From an uncultured Woeseiaceae bacterium (GTDB taxonomy: Bacteria > Pseudomonadota > Gammaproteobacteria > Steroidobacterales > Woeseiaceae), in assembly GCA_945787845.1 (NCBI GenBank), contig CALZJH010000008.1:73496-137495 (forward strand): a stretch of DNA of 64,000 nt, given 5' to 3'. The notes beneath the pieces were generated by a model, which did no database searches, had not been told where the DNA came from, and worked only from the letters and a program-made list of their open reading frames with translations. Shown here piece after piece: positions 28,751-37,472 of this stretch. The position numbers and the translations under genes are program-made. Each line of letters begins with the position of its first letter. The first letter of the stretch is position 1.

Positions 28751-29257
28751 ATGAACAGCAGTAGTGCCGAGGGAAAGCGCAGACAGAGGTTTGACAGCCT
28801 TGTCGCGGTATTTCACCAGGACATGTACCGCTTCGCCGCCTGGCTCTGCCGGGACAAGGCGATAGCCGAAGATGTCGTTCAGGAAGCGTTATTGCGCGCC
28901 TGGAAGTCCCTCGATTCACTGCGTGACGATGCAGCAGCCAAGCACTGGTTGCTGACCATCGTTCGCAGGGAGAACGCGCGCTACTTTGAGCGGCGTCGAC
29001 TGGAGACGGTCGACATCGACAACCTGACAGCGTCACAGGCGGCCTTGCTGGCCGAGACGCCGGACAGGGAGCTCGACGATCTGCGCGAAGCGATTTTCGA
29101 GCTCGAAGACGATTATCGCGAACCGCTGGTTCTGCAGGTCCTCATGGGCTACAGCACCAACGAGATCGCAGAGATGATGGGTTTGAAGCAGGGTGCCGTA
29201 CTGACACGCCTGCATCGGGCCCGACACAAACTGAAGGATAGCGTGGCAGAAGCATGA
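28751..29257 (+). CDS. ECF-type RNA polymerase sigma factor
   Basis: A 168-residue sigma factor with regions 2 and 4 only. Region 2 is seen in FDSLVAVFHQDMYRFAAWLCRDKAIAEDVVQEALLRAWKSL (in parts), region 4 in DYREPLVLQVLMGYSTNEIAEMMG with the helix-turn-helix LKQGAVLTRLHRAR. Its ATG follows a modest AGGAG further upstream. The next gene overlaps by 4 bases and encodes a DUF3379 protein, a likely cognate anti-sigma. A promoter recognised by this factor might lie in the 121-base gap upstream or the 61-base gap before the repeat protein, but I could not identify it with confidence. Confidence 0.92.
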   Translation: MNSSSAEGKRRQRFDSLVAVFHQDMYRFAAWLCRDKAIAEDVVQEALLRAWKSLDSLRDDAAAKHWLLTIVRRENARYFERRRLETVDIDNLTASQAALLAETPDRELDDLREAIFELEDDYREPLVLQVLMGYSTNEIAEMMGLKQGAVLTRLHRARHKLKDSVAEA

Positions 29258-29892
29258 CTGGCGAACACGACAAGGAATTCGAGCAATACCAGGCGCTGGA
29301 CCTGAAGATCGCGAAAGCGCTTCAGATCGACGTGCCCGAGTTGCAGATGCCCGAGTTGCCGGATCTCGACACGGCAAACGTCGCGACGTTGCCTGAGCGC
29401 AAGCGCTCCATGAAGCCGCTCTGGTTTGCCATTGCCGCGACCGTGGTCCTCGCGACGTCGATCTCGCTGCGTACATCCGACCTGTTTGAGACGCACAACT
29501 CATTAGCGACCGAGGTGCTCGCGCACCTCGATCACGAGCCCTATGCCTTCCGTAATACGGAGGATCCGGTGAGTGACGCGCGACTCGCACGAGCGGTACC
29601 CGCCTCGCTGGCGGTTTTCGATCGCGGCTCATCGCTGGTTACCTATGCGCAACCCTGTGTTATCAACGGCAAGGACGTGCCGCACCTGGTTATCCAGGGG
29701 CAATATGGCCCGGTAACGATCCTGCTTATGCCGCATGAAGAGGTTGCGGAGGAAACGCCGCTCGACGGCGAAAACGTAAAGGGGGTCATTCTTCCCGTTG
29801 GTAAAGGCAGCATCGCAATCATTGGTGATCGCGAAGAGCAGCTCGAGCCGATTAAAAAGAATGTGGTGAACTCGGTAACGTGGACGACGTGA
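29254..29892 (+). CDS. DUF3379-like probable anti-sigma factor
   Basis: A 212-residue protein with a short acidic cytoplasmic N-terminus (residues 1-50), one transmembrane segment (about 55-73, LWFAIAATVVLATSISL) and a periplasmic domain of ~135 residues rich in beta-strand. The layout and the 4-base overlap with the sigma gene fit a single-pass anti-sigma factor. The family match is to DUF3379. The N-terminal part lacks a clear zinc HxxxCxxC motif. The periplasmic domain has one Cys (in QPCVING) that might sense redox or metal state, which is only an inference. Confidence 0.8.
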   Translation: MTGEHDKEFEQYQALDLKIAKALQIDVPELQMPELPDLDTANVATLPERKRSMKPLWFAIAATVVLATSISLRTSDLFETHNSLATEVLAHLDHEPYAFRNTEDPVSDARLARAVPASLAVFDRGSSLVTYAQPCVINGKDVPHLVIQGQYGPVTILLMPHEEVAEETPLDGENVKGVILPVGKGSIAIIGDREEQLEPIKKNVVNSVTWTT

Positions 29893-29953
29893 GGTCCCTT
29901 GCCGATATATAAGCGCCCGGTCTTGGGCATTAATCCTGGTAGGAGAGAAGAAG

Positions 29954-30361
29954 ATGGCAGAGAAGAAGATTATTAAGCCGGTAGCACTGGCTGTAGGCGC
30001 GGCACTGGCCGGTTCGTTCGCAATTGCAGGCGCTGTAAATGCAGCGGACACGGCCGAAAGCCCGTTCTCGATTTCGAACCTCGAAGTCGGCTACATGCTT
30101 GGTGAGGGCGAAGGCTCTTGTGGTGAAGCCGGTGACAAGAAAGGCGAAGGCTCCTGTGGTGAAGGCTCCTGCGGTGAAGCCGGTGACAAGAAAGGCGAGG
30201 GCTCTTGTGGTGAAGGTTCTTGCGGCGAGAAGGAAGGCGAAGGTTCTTGCGGCGAGAAAGAAGGTGAAGGTTCCTGCGGCGAGAAGGAAGGTGAAGGTTC
30301 TTGCGGTGAGAAGGAAGGCGAAGGCAAATGCGGCGAAGGCAGCTGCGGCGGCTCCGCTTAA
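29954..30361 (+). CDS. HvfA-like exported Cys-repeat protein, probable modified metallophore precursor
   Basis: A 135-residue precursor with a signal peptide (about 1-31, VNAADT) and a low-complexity C-terminus. Ten E-G-(S/K)-C-G motifs occur between residues 53 and 132: nine EGSCG and one EGKCG, with spacers EKEG and EAGDKKG. All ten cysteines of the protein lie in these motifs (residues 56, 68, 73, 85, 90, 99, 108, 117, 126, 131). This is the layout of HvfA-type precursors whose E-G-x-C-G cysteines are turned into oxazolone/thioamide pairs by MNIO (DUF692) enzymes, giving copper-binding products. Here no MNIO, DUF2063 or DoxX partner is adjacent; the enzymes must be elsewhere, or the peptide is unmodified. 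AGGAGA precedes the ATG, and the sigma/anti-sigma pair sits upstream. Confidence 0.8.
   Translation: MAEKKIIKPVALAVGAALAGSFAIAGAVNAADTAESPFSISNLEVGYMLGEGEGSCGEAGDKKGEGSCGEGSCGEAGDKKGEGSCGEGSCGEKEGEGSCGEKEGEGSCGEKEGEGSCGEKEGEGKCGEGSCGGSA
30110..30349 (+). repeat. In-frame tandem repeat coding EGSCG units
   Basis: Ten copies of a 15- to 36-base unit (GAAGGCTCCTGCGGT-like) within the exported repeat gene. The copies differ at third positions, so the repeat is old or under selection for its protein, not a recent slippage product. Repeat number could still vary between strains. Confidence 0.8.
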
Positions 30362-30385
30362 GTTTCTTCACACATGAAACAGAAA

Positions 30386-30411
30386 AGCCCGCGCTTTGCG
30401 CGGGCTTTTTT
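30386..30411 (+). terminator. Rho-independent terminator after the EGSCG-repeat gene
   Basis: AGCCCGCGC, TTT and GCGCGGGCT form a 9-bp perfect stem, followed by five T after the stem. It lies 25 bases after the stop codon and ends the sigma/anti-sigma/repeat transcript. Confidence 0.88.
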
Positions 30412-30428
30412 GTGTACATTTGCTGGTC

Positions 30429-31016
30429 ATGAGCAAATCAATCACACGTTGTAAATGGGCCGAGGGCGTGAGCCTCGACTACATTCGCTACCACGACGAA
30501 GAGTGGGGTGTGCCGGCCTACGACGACCGCACGCAATTCGAATTCCTGATCCTCGAGGGCGCCCAGGCGGGTCTGAGCTGGTCGACCATACTCAACAAGC
30601 GCGAGGGCTATCGTAAACTGTTTGCGGATTTCGACCCCGGGAAGGTCGCACGCTTCACGAAGAAGCGGGTGGAGAAATTGCTGCTGGACCCGGCGATCGT
30701 GCGCAACCGTCTCAAGGTCGAATCGGCCGTGACCAATGCGAAGGCCTTTCTCCAGGTACAGGAGGAGTTCGGCTCATTCGGGGAGTACATCTGGGGCTTC
30801 GTCGACGGCAAGCCCATACAGAACAAATTTAAAGAGGACAGTGACATCCCGGCAACGTCACCCGGATCCGACGCGCTTTCGAAAGATCTCAAGAAGCGTG
30901 GATTCAGGTTCGTCGGCAGTACGATCATCTACGCGCACATGCAGGCGACCGGCATGGTCAATGACCACGTGACAGCGTGTTTTCGCCACAAACCGTGCGC
31001 CGTGCTGGGTAAGTAA
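30429..31016 (+). CDS. tag: DNA-3-methyladenine glycosylase I
   Basis: A 195-residue base-excision glycosylase that removes 3-methyladenine from alkylated DNA. The family blocks RCKWAEG near the N-terminus, YHDEEWGVPAYDDRTQFEFLILEGAQAGLSW, and a terminal MVNDHVTACFRH carry the zinc-binding Cys and His residues. I start at ATG 30429, directly after the terminator; an open frame begins at 30396 but lies inside it. Transcribed alone. Confidence 0.93.
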   Translation: MSKSITRCKWAEGVSLDYIRYHDEEWGVPAYDDRTQFEFLILEGAQAGLSWSTILNKREGYRKLFADFDPGKVARFTKKRVEKLLLDPAIVRNRLKVESAVTNAKAFLQVQEEFGSFGEYIWGFVDGKPIQNKFKEDSDIPATSPGSDALSKDLKKRGFRFVGSTIIYAHMQATGMVNDHVTACFRHKPCAVLGK

Positions 31017-31073
31017 GTCACGTCAGGTGAGCTACAATCCTCTATAAGGGAGGAGTTGATAGCTGCCTGAATC

Positions 31074-33278
31074 ATGAAGAGCTTCCTCGCAGAGTGCCGT
31101 CGTCGACGAGTGTTTCGGCTCGCCGGTATGTACGTCGTTGGCTGTTGGGCGGTGCTGCAGGTTGCGGATCTTGCCTTTGAGAGCTGGAACATCACGCCGC
31201 GGGCGATTCGCTATCTCTGGGTCGCAGCGATTGTCGGCATGCCCGTGGCGCTATATTTCGGGTGGCGCTTTGACGTTGTGGGTGGCCGGATCGTGCGGAC
31301 TCCAACTGGCGCCTCATCGACGGACCGGTCGCTTCATTTCGCAGACTACGCCATTCTCGCAGCGGTTACGGCTATCGTCATTGCGGCGAGCTACGGTATC
31401 GGTACCGAGATTACAGGCGTAATGCCGCCGGGCCCGGAAGTGGCACCGGGGAAGGCCGAGGCTGAGAGAGCGGATCCCCGCTCAATAGCCGTACTGCCGT
31501 TTTCGATTGACGATGCGGACGCGGGGGAAGTCGAGTTCCTAGCCGACGGGATTCAGGACGAGCTGCTGACCCGACTGTCCCTGGTCAGCGCGCTAAAAGT
31601 GACTTCGCGCACGTCGGTCGAAAGATACCGGGAAACAACAGCCTCTGTTCCGGAAATTGGCGCGGAGCTGGGTGTCGCGAAAATTCTGGAAGGGAGAATC
31701 CAGCGAGCGGGCAAGCAAATTCGCGTCAACGTGCAGCTCATCGATGCCGCGAAAGACGAGCACGTCTGGGCACACACATTCGACCGGCAGTTTACAGCGA
31801 GCAATGTCTTTGGGATACAGACCGAAATTGTCGAGTCAATAGCGGCGCAACTCGAGGCGACTATCACGCCGATGGAAACGCGCCAGGTGGCGGTGACGCC
31901 AACGGAAAGCCTGCCGGCCTACACCGCATACCTGCAAGGTAAGCGTCTTGCCGGGTCTGAATCAGTCGAGTCGCTCACCGAGGCTGTCTCGCATTTCAAA
32001 GAGGCAATCGAGTTCGATCCCGAATTTGCGCTGGCACATGTTGGTCTTGCCGACGCGTATCTCACGCTGAGTGCCAATTTCATGGCGGGCATGGAAGCGA
32101 CGGAGAGTACCGTGCTCGCGGAGCCGCTGCTTATGCGCGCGCTGGCGCTTGAGCCAGACCTGGGAGAGGCCTATGCGTCATTGGGCTTGGTCCGACAGTT
32201 ACAGAACAACATACGCGCGGCTGAGGACGCTTATCGCACGGCGATGCGGTTGCGGCCCAATTACTCCAGGGTATTTCGGTTGCTGGGAAGGCTCAAGTTT
32301 GGCCAGGGGAATCAGCAGGAAGGTTATGAATTGCTGCAAAGGGCGCTCGCGATCGACCCGTACTCGGTGCCGGTCAACTTTGACATCGCGCGCTATCACG
32401 ACAGCATCGGCGATTTCGACAGCGCCCTGGCTCGTTACCGCAGAATAATCGAAGTCGAGCCGGACTATGCGTTTGCGTATGTTTATATTGCCGCAATCTA
32501 CTACCTCGTCGACGGGCAGGTCGATGAATCGCTGGTTTGGTACCAGAAAGCGGTTGAGCATGACGTGCTCAGTCCGAGCCTGGCTTCCGCGCAAGCGATA
32601 GCCTACCTGGAGTTGGGAGACGCCGATGCCGCGCGCGTATTTGTCGAGCGTGCGCTGGATATGAGCCCGCGGACCTTCTGGCCCCTGTGGACCAGCTTGC
32701 TGGTGAACCTCTACGTCGGCGACGAGGCGGCGGCAAACCGCGATGCTCGTGTCTTGCACGAGGTCTACCCCCGGAACTGGGGCGCGCTGAAACAACTGCG
32801 GAACGCGGATATTGCCGAAGGTCGCTACGAATCCGCAGCATCAAGATATGAACGGGCTTACCGGGAGCTGACGGAAAGCGAGCAGCCACTCGTGGATGCC
32901 GGCAATTGCGCGGCGGCTGTTGACCTGGCGCTGGTCCTGATACACCTCGGCCAGTCCGAGAGGGCCAACGATCTTCTGCACGGAGCGCTCGCCGCCATTG
33001 AGGCGATGCCGCGCCTGGGTACGGAGGGCTACTGGATACTCGATGTCCAGGTCTATGCGTTACAGGGCCGCTCCGATATGGCCCTGGCCGCGTTGCGCGA
33101 AGCGATCGATCAGGACTGGAAGGTGCTTACCTGGTTCTATCTCGACTACGATCCCAATCTCGCTTCGATCCGAAATGAGCCGGAATTTCAGCGCCTTCGG
33201 CAACGCATTCACGATGATCTTGCCGCTCAGGCCGTGCGCGCTGAACAGCTTAGAGCCAGTGGCGATCTCAAGCTCTGA
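31074..33278 (+). CDS. TolB-like N-terminal/TPR repeat membrane protein
   Basis: A 734-residue protein. The N-terminal 130 residues hold two or three transmembrane segments (e.g. GMYVVGCWAVLQVADLAF, YLWVAAIVGMPVALYFGW). A TolB-like domain with RSIAVLPFSIDDADAGEVEF and GIQDELLTRLS is at about 140-270, then tetratricopeptide repeats fill residues 290-650. Many relatives begin with a winged helix or adenylate cyclase domain; this copy has neither, so it cannot be called a regulator on present evidence. It probably acts as a scaffold for protein contacts on the cytoplasmic or periplasmic side. Such proteins are numerous in some marine gammaproteobacteria. Confidence 0.82.
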   Translation: MKSFLAECRRRRVFRLAGMYVVGCWAVLQVADLAFESWNITPRAIRYLWVAAIVGMPVALYFGWRFDVVGGRIVRTPTGASSTDRSLHFADYAILAAVTAIVIAASYGIGTEITGVMPPGPEVAPGKAEAERADPRSIAVLPFSIDDADAGEVEFLADGIQDELLTRLSLVSALKVTSRTSVERYRETTASVPEIGAELGVAKILEGRIQRAGKQIRVNVQLIDAAKDEHVWAHTFDRQFTASNVFGIQTEIVESIAAQLEATITPMETRQVAVTPTESLPAYTAYLQGKRLAGSESVESLTEAVSHFKEAIEFDPEFALAHVGLADAYLTLSANFMAGMEATESTVLAEPLLMRALALEPDLGEAYASLGLVRQLQNNIRAAEDAYRTAMRLRPNYSRVFRLLGRLKFGQGNQQEGYELLQRALAIDPYSVPVNFDIARYHDSIGDFDSALARYRRIIEVEPDYAFAYVYIAAIYYLVDGQVDESLVWYQKAVEHDVLSPSLASAQAIAYLELGDADAARVFVERALDMSPRTFWPLWTSLLVNLYVGDEAAANRDARVLHEVYPRNWGALKQLRNADIAEGRYESAASRYERAYRELTESEQPLVDAGNCAAAVDLALVLIHLGQSERANDLLHGALAAIEAMPRLGTEGYWILDVQVYALQGRSDMALAALREAIDQDWKVLTWFYLDYDPNLASIRNEPEFQRLRQRIHDDLAAQAVRAEQLRASGDLKL

Positions 33279-33374
33279 TATCGGGCATGGCAGCTGATTA
33301 GTTCGTTCCCGGCATAATTACCGATTACAATCAAGTATAGAGGCGGTGTTGATAATCTGCCGGAGGGGACAATA

Positions 33375-33818
33375 ATGTCAGAAGAAACAACAAGTAAGCC
33401 GGGCACGGCGTTTTGGATAATCACTGGCCTGTTCGCGGTCTGGAATCTCTCGGGCCTGTACCAGTACTACCTGGCATCGATAACAACGCCCGAGCAACTC
33501 GCGGACGCAGGGTATAACGCGCTGCAGATCGCCCATGTCGTGAATACCCCGGCCTGGGCGCACTCGGGCTACGCGATAGCCGTAAACGCAGGCGTTCTCG
33601 GCGTCATCCTGCTGTTACTGCGCAAGGCCTGGGCTATCCCCATGTTCGTGATTTCGCTGATTGGTGCACTGGTCCAGGATCTCGATGCCTTCGTGTTACG
33701 CAACGCGCTCGATCACTTCAGTGCATGGTGGCTCATTATTCCGTTCAGCGTGATCGCCATCTGTGTCGTGGAAATCTGGTATTCGCGACGCGCGAAGGCG
33801 AAGGGCTGGCTCAGCTAG
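33375..33818 (+). CDS. Four-transmembrane hypothetical protein
   Basis: A 147-residue protein with hydrophobic segments at about 12-30, 61-81, 87-104 and 117-137 and a C-terminal basic tail (SRRAKAKGW). It has GGAGGGGA seven bases upstream of the ATG, a strong ribosome-binding site. Its stop overlaps the 3' end of the convergent subtilase gene by four bases. I recognise no family. The first aromatic-rich segment (FAVWNLSGLYQYYLASI) is typical of small DUF-type inner-membrane proteins found next to transporters, but this copy stands alone. Confidence 0.65.
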   Translation: MSEETTSKPGTAFWIITGLFAVWNLSGLYQYYLASITTPEQLADAGYNALQIAHVVNTPAWAHSGYAIAVNAGVLGVILLLLRKAWAIPMFVISLIGALVQDLDAFVLRNALDHFSAWWLIIPFSVIAICVVEIWYSRRAKAKGWLS

Positions 33819-36800
33819 TTCCCGATCGTTATCAAGGTCAGGCCCGATAAGCCCTGTGGCGTGTTGTGCGAGATGCCACCCAGGTAGATCGTGTTGGGAC
33901 CAAGCCCGGCCCAGTCAACCGTGACCGTACCCGTGGTGCCGGCGTTTACGAACGCCGGGCCGCTGGCCGTCATATTGCCCTTGTCATCGATGGTACCGAA
34001 TGCCCAGCCGAGCAGCTGGTAGTTCGATCCGGGCCCGCCCTGGACCTCGTCGGTCTCAAACCCGTGAACCAGGACGGCGTAGAGGCCTTCGGCGGGCCGG
34101 TAGACGTCGAAGCGCTCCTGCGATGTGGGCTCACCGCTCTCGCCGAGCTTGGAACAGCTCTCGCCGGTCGTGCCGCAATAGTAGACGTACATATCGAGAT
34201 CGTCGTCGCCATCCGTCAGGGCGTCAAACAGGGCGAAGCGCGCATACAGCTGGTTGGCCGGCACCGAGATAACGTGCTGCGTGACCCCGGCATTGCTTCG
34301 GAACGTGAAGGTCTTGGTCGGGTCATTATCGACGAATCCGTTGAGGATCAGCGGCAGGTTCAGGCCATGCACCTGCGGCGAGTAGCTTCCCGAGAAGCCG
34401 AACTCGACCTCGAAGTCCAGGTTGCCGCTCCCGCCGAAGGTCGTGATTTCCGCCGGCGCCAGGATCGATGTCGGCTTGACGGCAATCGGACTGAATACGT
34501 CATGCGACTCGGAGCGCCACGTGAACGAACCGTAACGCCAGAGATCGAGCGGGCCCGACTGGTAGTCGACGGTGACATCGAAAGTGGTCGACTGCCCCGG
34601 CGCCAGGGAAATACTGTTTGGCTCGACCGTGACGCCCATGCCGGGTGGCGGTGAAATTTCAACAGTGTACGCGCCCGCCTCGTCGCTCACGTTGGTGACG
34701 CGTCGCGTGACGGTTTGCGAGTTGGCCAATTTCGACATGGCGATCGAAGGCAGGTTCAGGTTTCGTGCCTCTGCCGACATGTCGGCAAGGTACGAATCGA
34801 ACTCGTCATTGCTGATTTCGTAAACAAGCCCGGGATTGAGGGCGGCGTTGGGAACCATGTGCCCCGCACCGAAGTCGAGCGGGTTCGCATTGCCGAGGCC
34901 ATTCGATGACGTGATGTCCTGTCGTGCCGTCGTCATCAGAGCAGACTTGATCGCCGAGGGCGGCCACTCCGGATGGGCCTGGCGCAGAAGCGCCGCAACG
35001 CCTGCGATGTGCGGCGTGGACATGGATGTGCCGCTCAGGTAGGCAAAGTTCTCTCCGGGTGTCGAAAATGCCGAGTCGGGCGAAAAGCCGGCGAGGATAT
35101 TCACGCCGGGCGCTGTCAGGTCGGGCTTCAGGATGTCCGGTATGGGTGCGGGTCCTCGTGCCGAGAAGATCGCCATCTCGTTCCCGGCGTCGCTGGATGT
35201 CAGCAGAAAGCCCTTGTCGAGAACGACCGTGACATCCACGCCGTCGTCGAACTCTGCAAGAATCAGGTTGGCGTCGGCCTGTCCGAGCATAAGTGCCGGG
35301 ATGTCCGACAAGCCTGACTCGCCGTGCATGACAATCGGGTCACCGGCGATGTTGTAGACGAGCGCGGCGACGGCGCCCGCGTCCGCCGCGTTCTGGACCA
35401 TTTCGTCAAAGCGGCAGCCCGTTCGTTGCAGGAACGCTATGTTGCCGTTGACCTCGTCGCCATTGATAAGTGGCTGGCAACCGTCGGCTACCGATCCGGT
35501 GTCGCCGCTGTCGAGGGTCGTGTCATCGTCATCGACGAGCACCAGCGATGCCTCGATCGGGTCCACATCCTGCAAGGGCGGCGTAAAAAACGCCTCCTTG
35601 ACCGCATACTTGCCGGCCAGCCCCGGCGGCGCCGTGATTTCCATGGCCTCTACGTTGGACTCGCCATCGCGCGTGGAGGCGGCGGCGGTGAGCGACCATG
35701 GGCCGCCCGCCGGCGATCCGATGGTGCCGAGGTTCGGCCCTTCGTTGCCGGCGGCCACGATCGCGAGCACGCCAGCCTTGGTTGCCGCCAGCAGCGCGAG
35801 GTCGTCGGGTGCCGTGGTGCGCGTGAGCGAGCTGCCAACGGAGTAACTGATGATGTCGACACCATCCGCGACGGCGGCATCGATGGCATTGGCCAGGTCG
35901 GACGTATTGCAGCTTGCGCGGGTAGCGCCGGGCCGCAGCCAGCAGGCCTTGTAGGCGGCCACGCGTGCTTTCGGCGCAACGCCCTCAAGGTCTCCGACGA
36001 GCGTGCCGAAGAGTGACGCGCTTGTGCGGTTGCCCGCCGCCGTTGTCGCCGTGTGCGTGCCGTGCCCGTCGGCATCGCGAGGCGACCGAATTTCACCCTC
36101 ATGAATGGGGCCGGTTTCCTGGGCGCCATCGATGTACCAGCGTGCACCGATCAGCTTGTTGTTGCAGTCCGTCGTTTCAAAGCGCTCGCCGGCAATGCAC
36201 TCACCGCTCCAGCCTTCCGGCGCTTCGAAGGCGACAACATCGGGGAGCTTACTGTAGCGGCGACACAACCATCGACCGAGGATCGTCGTCTCACCCCAGC
36301 TGCTGCGACAGGTGCCGGGCCGATCTGCTTCACGCGTGTCCTGCAGCGCCGGGTGCTCCGGTGTAATGCCGCTGTCGATGACGCCGATGACCATGCCATC
36401 GCCATCGAGGCCCTCGACGCTTCGCAGTCCGTCTTCGCCATCGAACAACCCGAGAAACGTCAGGCTGTGCCGTGTCGCCATCGGCCGCACCTCGTCTTCC
36501 CAGACGTTTTGCACCTCGGGCAGGTGTTCGAGTTTCTGCGCCTGCGATGCGCTCATGCGCGCCGCGAAACCGTTCAGCCCGTAGCGATAGCTGTAAATCT
36601 GCTTGGTGCCGGGCCCGGCCTTCGCGAGTACGCGGTGCTGTTCGTCTTCTATATCGGCAACCCAGGCTTTGGCCGCCGCACTGTCCTTTTGGAACTTCGT
36701 TCCCGGCAAGGTCAGGGATGCCTGTCGTTCCGCCGCGGAAGGCGACCTCAGCTGCACGATATAGACCCGCGTCTGTCCGGCGTCGTCGTCACCCGCCAGC

Positions 36801-36907
36801 AGCAGCGGCACGTCGCCCGCGTCGCGCAGCACGGATTCCGCCTGCGCGAAGCCAGCGGTCGATATCGACAGCAGCGTAACGAGCAGTAGCAGGCGGAGAG
36901 TATGCAT
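33815..36907 (-). CDS. Large secreted S8 family serine protease (subtilase)
   Basis: A 1030-residue exported protease. It has a signal peptide (cleavage AQA-E near 23), an inhibitor-I9 propeptide-like region (about 45-140) and the peptidase domain with Asp in VIGVID178SGITPEHP, His in DADGH282GTHTATTAAG and Ser in SGTSMSTPHIAG near residue 630. Between His and Ser lies a protease-associated insertion (AVAALVYNIAGDP region). After the catalytic domain come fibronectin-III-like and beta-sandwich parts. It resembles plant-like and marine bacterial subtilases. It lies 4 bases after an AhpD-like gene, so it may be co-transcribed with it. Confidence 0.93.
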   Translation of the reverse strand: MHTLRLLLLVTLLSISTAGFAQAESVLRDAGDVPLLLAGDDDAGQTRVYIVQLRSPSAAERQASLTLPGTKFQKDSAAAKAWVADIEDEQHRVLAKAGPGTKQIYSYRYGLNGFAARMSASQAQKLEHLPEVQNVWEDEVRPMATRHSLTFLGLFDGEDGLRSVEGLDGDGMVIGVIDSGITPEHPALQDTREADRPGTCRSSWGETTILGRWLCRRYSKLPDVVAFEAPEGWSGECIAGERFETTDCNNKLIGARWYIDGAQETGPIHEGEIRSPRDADGHGTHTATTAAGNRTSASLFGTLVGDLEGVAPKARVAAYKACWLRPGATRASCNTSDLANAIDAAVADGVDIISYSVGSSLTRTTAPDDLALLAATKAGVLAIVAAGNEGPNLGTIGSPAGGPWSLTAAASTRDGESNVEAMEITAPPGLAGKYAVKEAFFTPPLQDVDPIEASLVLVDDDDTTLDSGDTGSVADGCQPLINGDEVNGNIAFLQRTGCRFDEMVQNAADAGAVAALVYNIAGDPIVMHGESGLSDIPALMLGQADANLILAEFDDGVDVTVVLDKGFLLTSSDAGNEMAIFSARGPAPIPDILKPDLTAPGVNILAGFSPDSAFSTPGENFAYLSGTSMSTPHIAGVAALLRQAHPEWPPSAIKSALMTTARQDITSSNGLGNANPLDFGAGHMVPNAALNPGLVYEISNDEFDSYLADMSAEARNLNLPSIAMSKLANSQTVTRRVTNVSDEAGAYTVEISPPPGMGVTVEPNSISLAPGQSTTFDVTVDYQSGPLDLWRYGSFTWRSESHDVFSPIAVKPTSILAPAEITTFGGSGNLDFEVEFGFSGSYSPQVHGLNLPLILNGFVDNDPTKTFTFRSNAGVTQHVISVPANQLYARFALFDALTDGDDDLDMYVYYCGTTGESCSKLGESGEPTSQERFDVYRPAEGLYAVLVHGFETDEVQGGPGSNYQLLGWAFGTIDDKGNMTASGPAFVNAGTTGTVTVDWAGLGPNTIYLGGISHNTPQGLSGLTLITIGN

Positions 36908-36911
36908 GGTG

Positions 36912-37472
36912 TTAGTCGTTAAGGTAGCCGGTGAGCTCTTCTTCCGAGTAGCTTACGCCCAGTCCCATTGCAATGCGATTGACAAAGTTGAAGTACCCGA
37001 CGATGAGTGTCAGATCGAGTATGTCTTTATCCGAGAGACCTTCGGCCCGTAGCTCACCGAGGTCGCTCTCGGTCATAGCGCCAGGCGCCGAGGTGAGTTT
37101 TTCGGCATGCCGGACGATGTTGCTGAGCCGAGGCTCGAGCGTCTCGAGTCCGTCAGCCGTCGCGAGCATCGTCAGCGTTTCCTCGTCGTTGATGTAGTGG
37201 CGCAATGACTCTGTATGGTGATTGACGCAGTATTCGCACTCGTTGTTCGCAGAAACAACCACGGCGATCGCCTCGCGCTCCATGCGGCTGAGCCCGGACT
37301 TGCCGAACATCAGCGTCATGTAGAGGTCGAGGTGGTTCTCGAGCGCCGCCGGGTTAAGGCTGTGAACCTTCAGAATATTGGAAATTTTGCCGCGCTGCTT
37401 CTCGAGCTGCGCGTAGGTCTCTGCCAGTGCTCCGTCAGCTTCGCTGACCTCTATTTCTTGGATCCAGGACAT
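36912..37472 (-). CDS. AhpD-like peroxidase-related protein (carboxymuconolactone decarboxylase fold)
   Basis: A 186-residue all-alpha protein. The AhpD-type site reads ANNEC79EYC82VNHHTESL, with the redox Cys pair and following His. It most resembles uncharacterised peroxidase-related enzymes, which reduce peroxides through a thiol partner. Its first 38 bases lie inside the 3' end of the TonB-C gene in another frame, and its stop is 4 bases before the subtilase start. The three minus-strand genes therefore look like one compact transcript, though their products have no obvious shared role. Confidence 0.85.
   Translation of the reverse strand: MSWIQEIEVSEADGALAETYAQLEKQRGKISNILKVHSLNPAALENHLDLYMTLMFGKSGLSRMEREAIAVVVSANNECEYCVNHHTESLRHYINDEETLTMLATADGLETLEPRLSNIVRHAEKLTSAPGAMTESDLGELRAEGLSDKDILDLTLIVGYFNFVNRIAMGLGVSYSEEELTGYLND

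Noticed and set aside
30107..30358. Possible CRISPR or non-coding tandem repeat
   Set aside because: The repeat is in frame in an exported protein with a good ribosome-binding site and terminator, and has no spacer structure.
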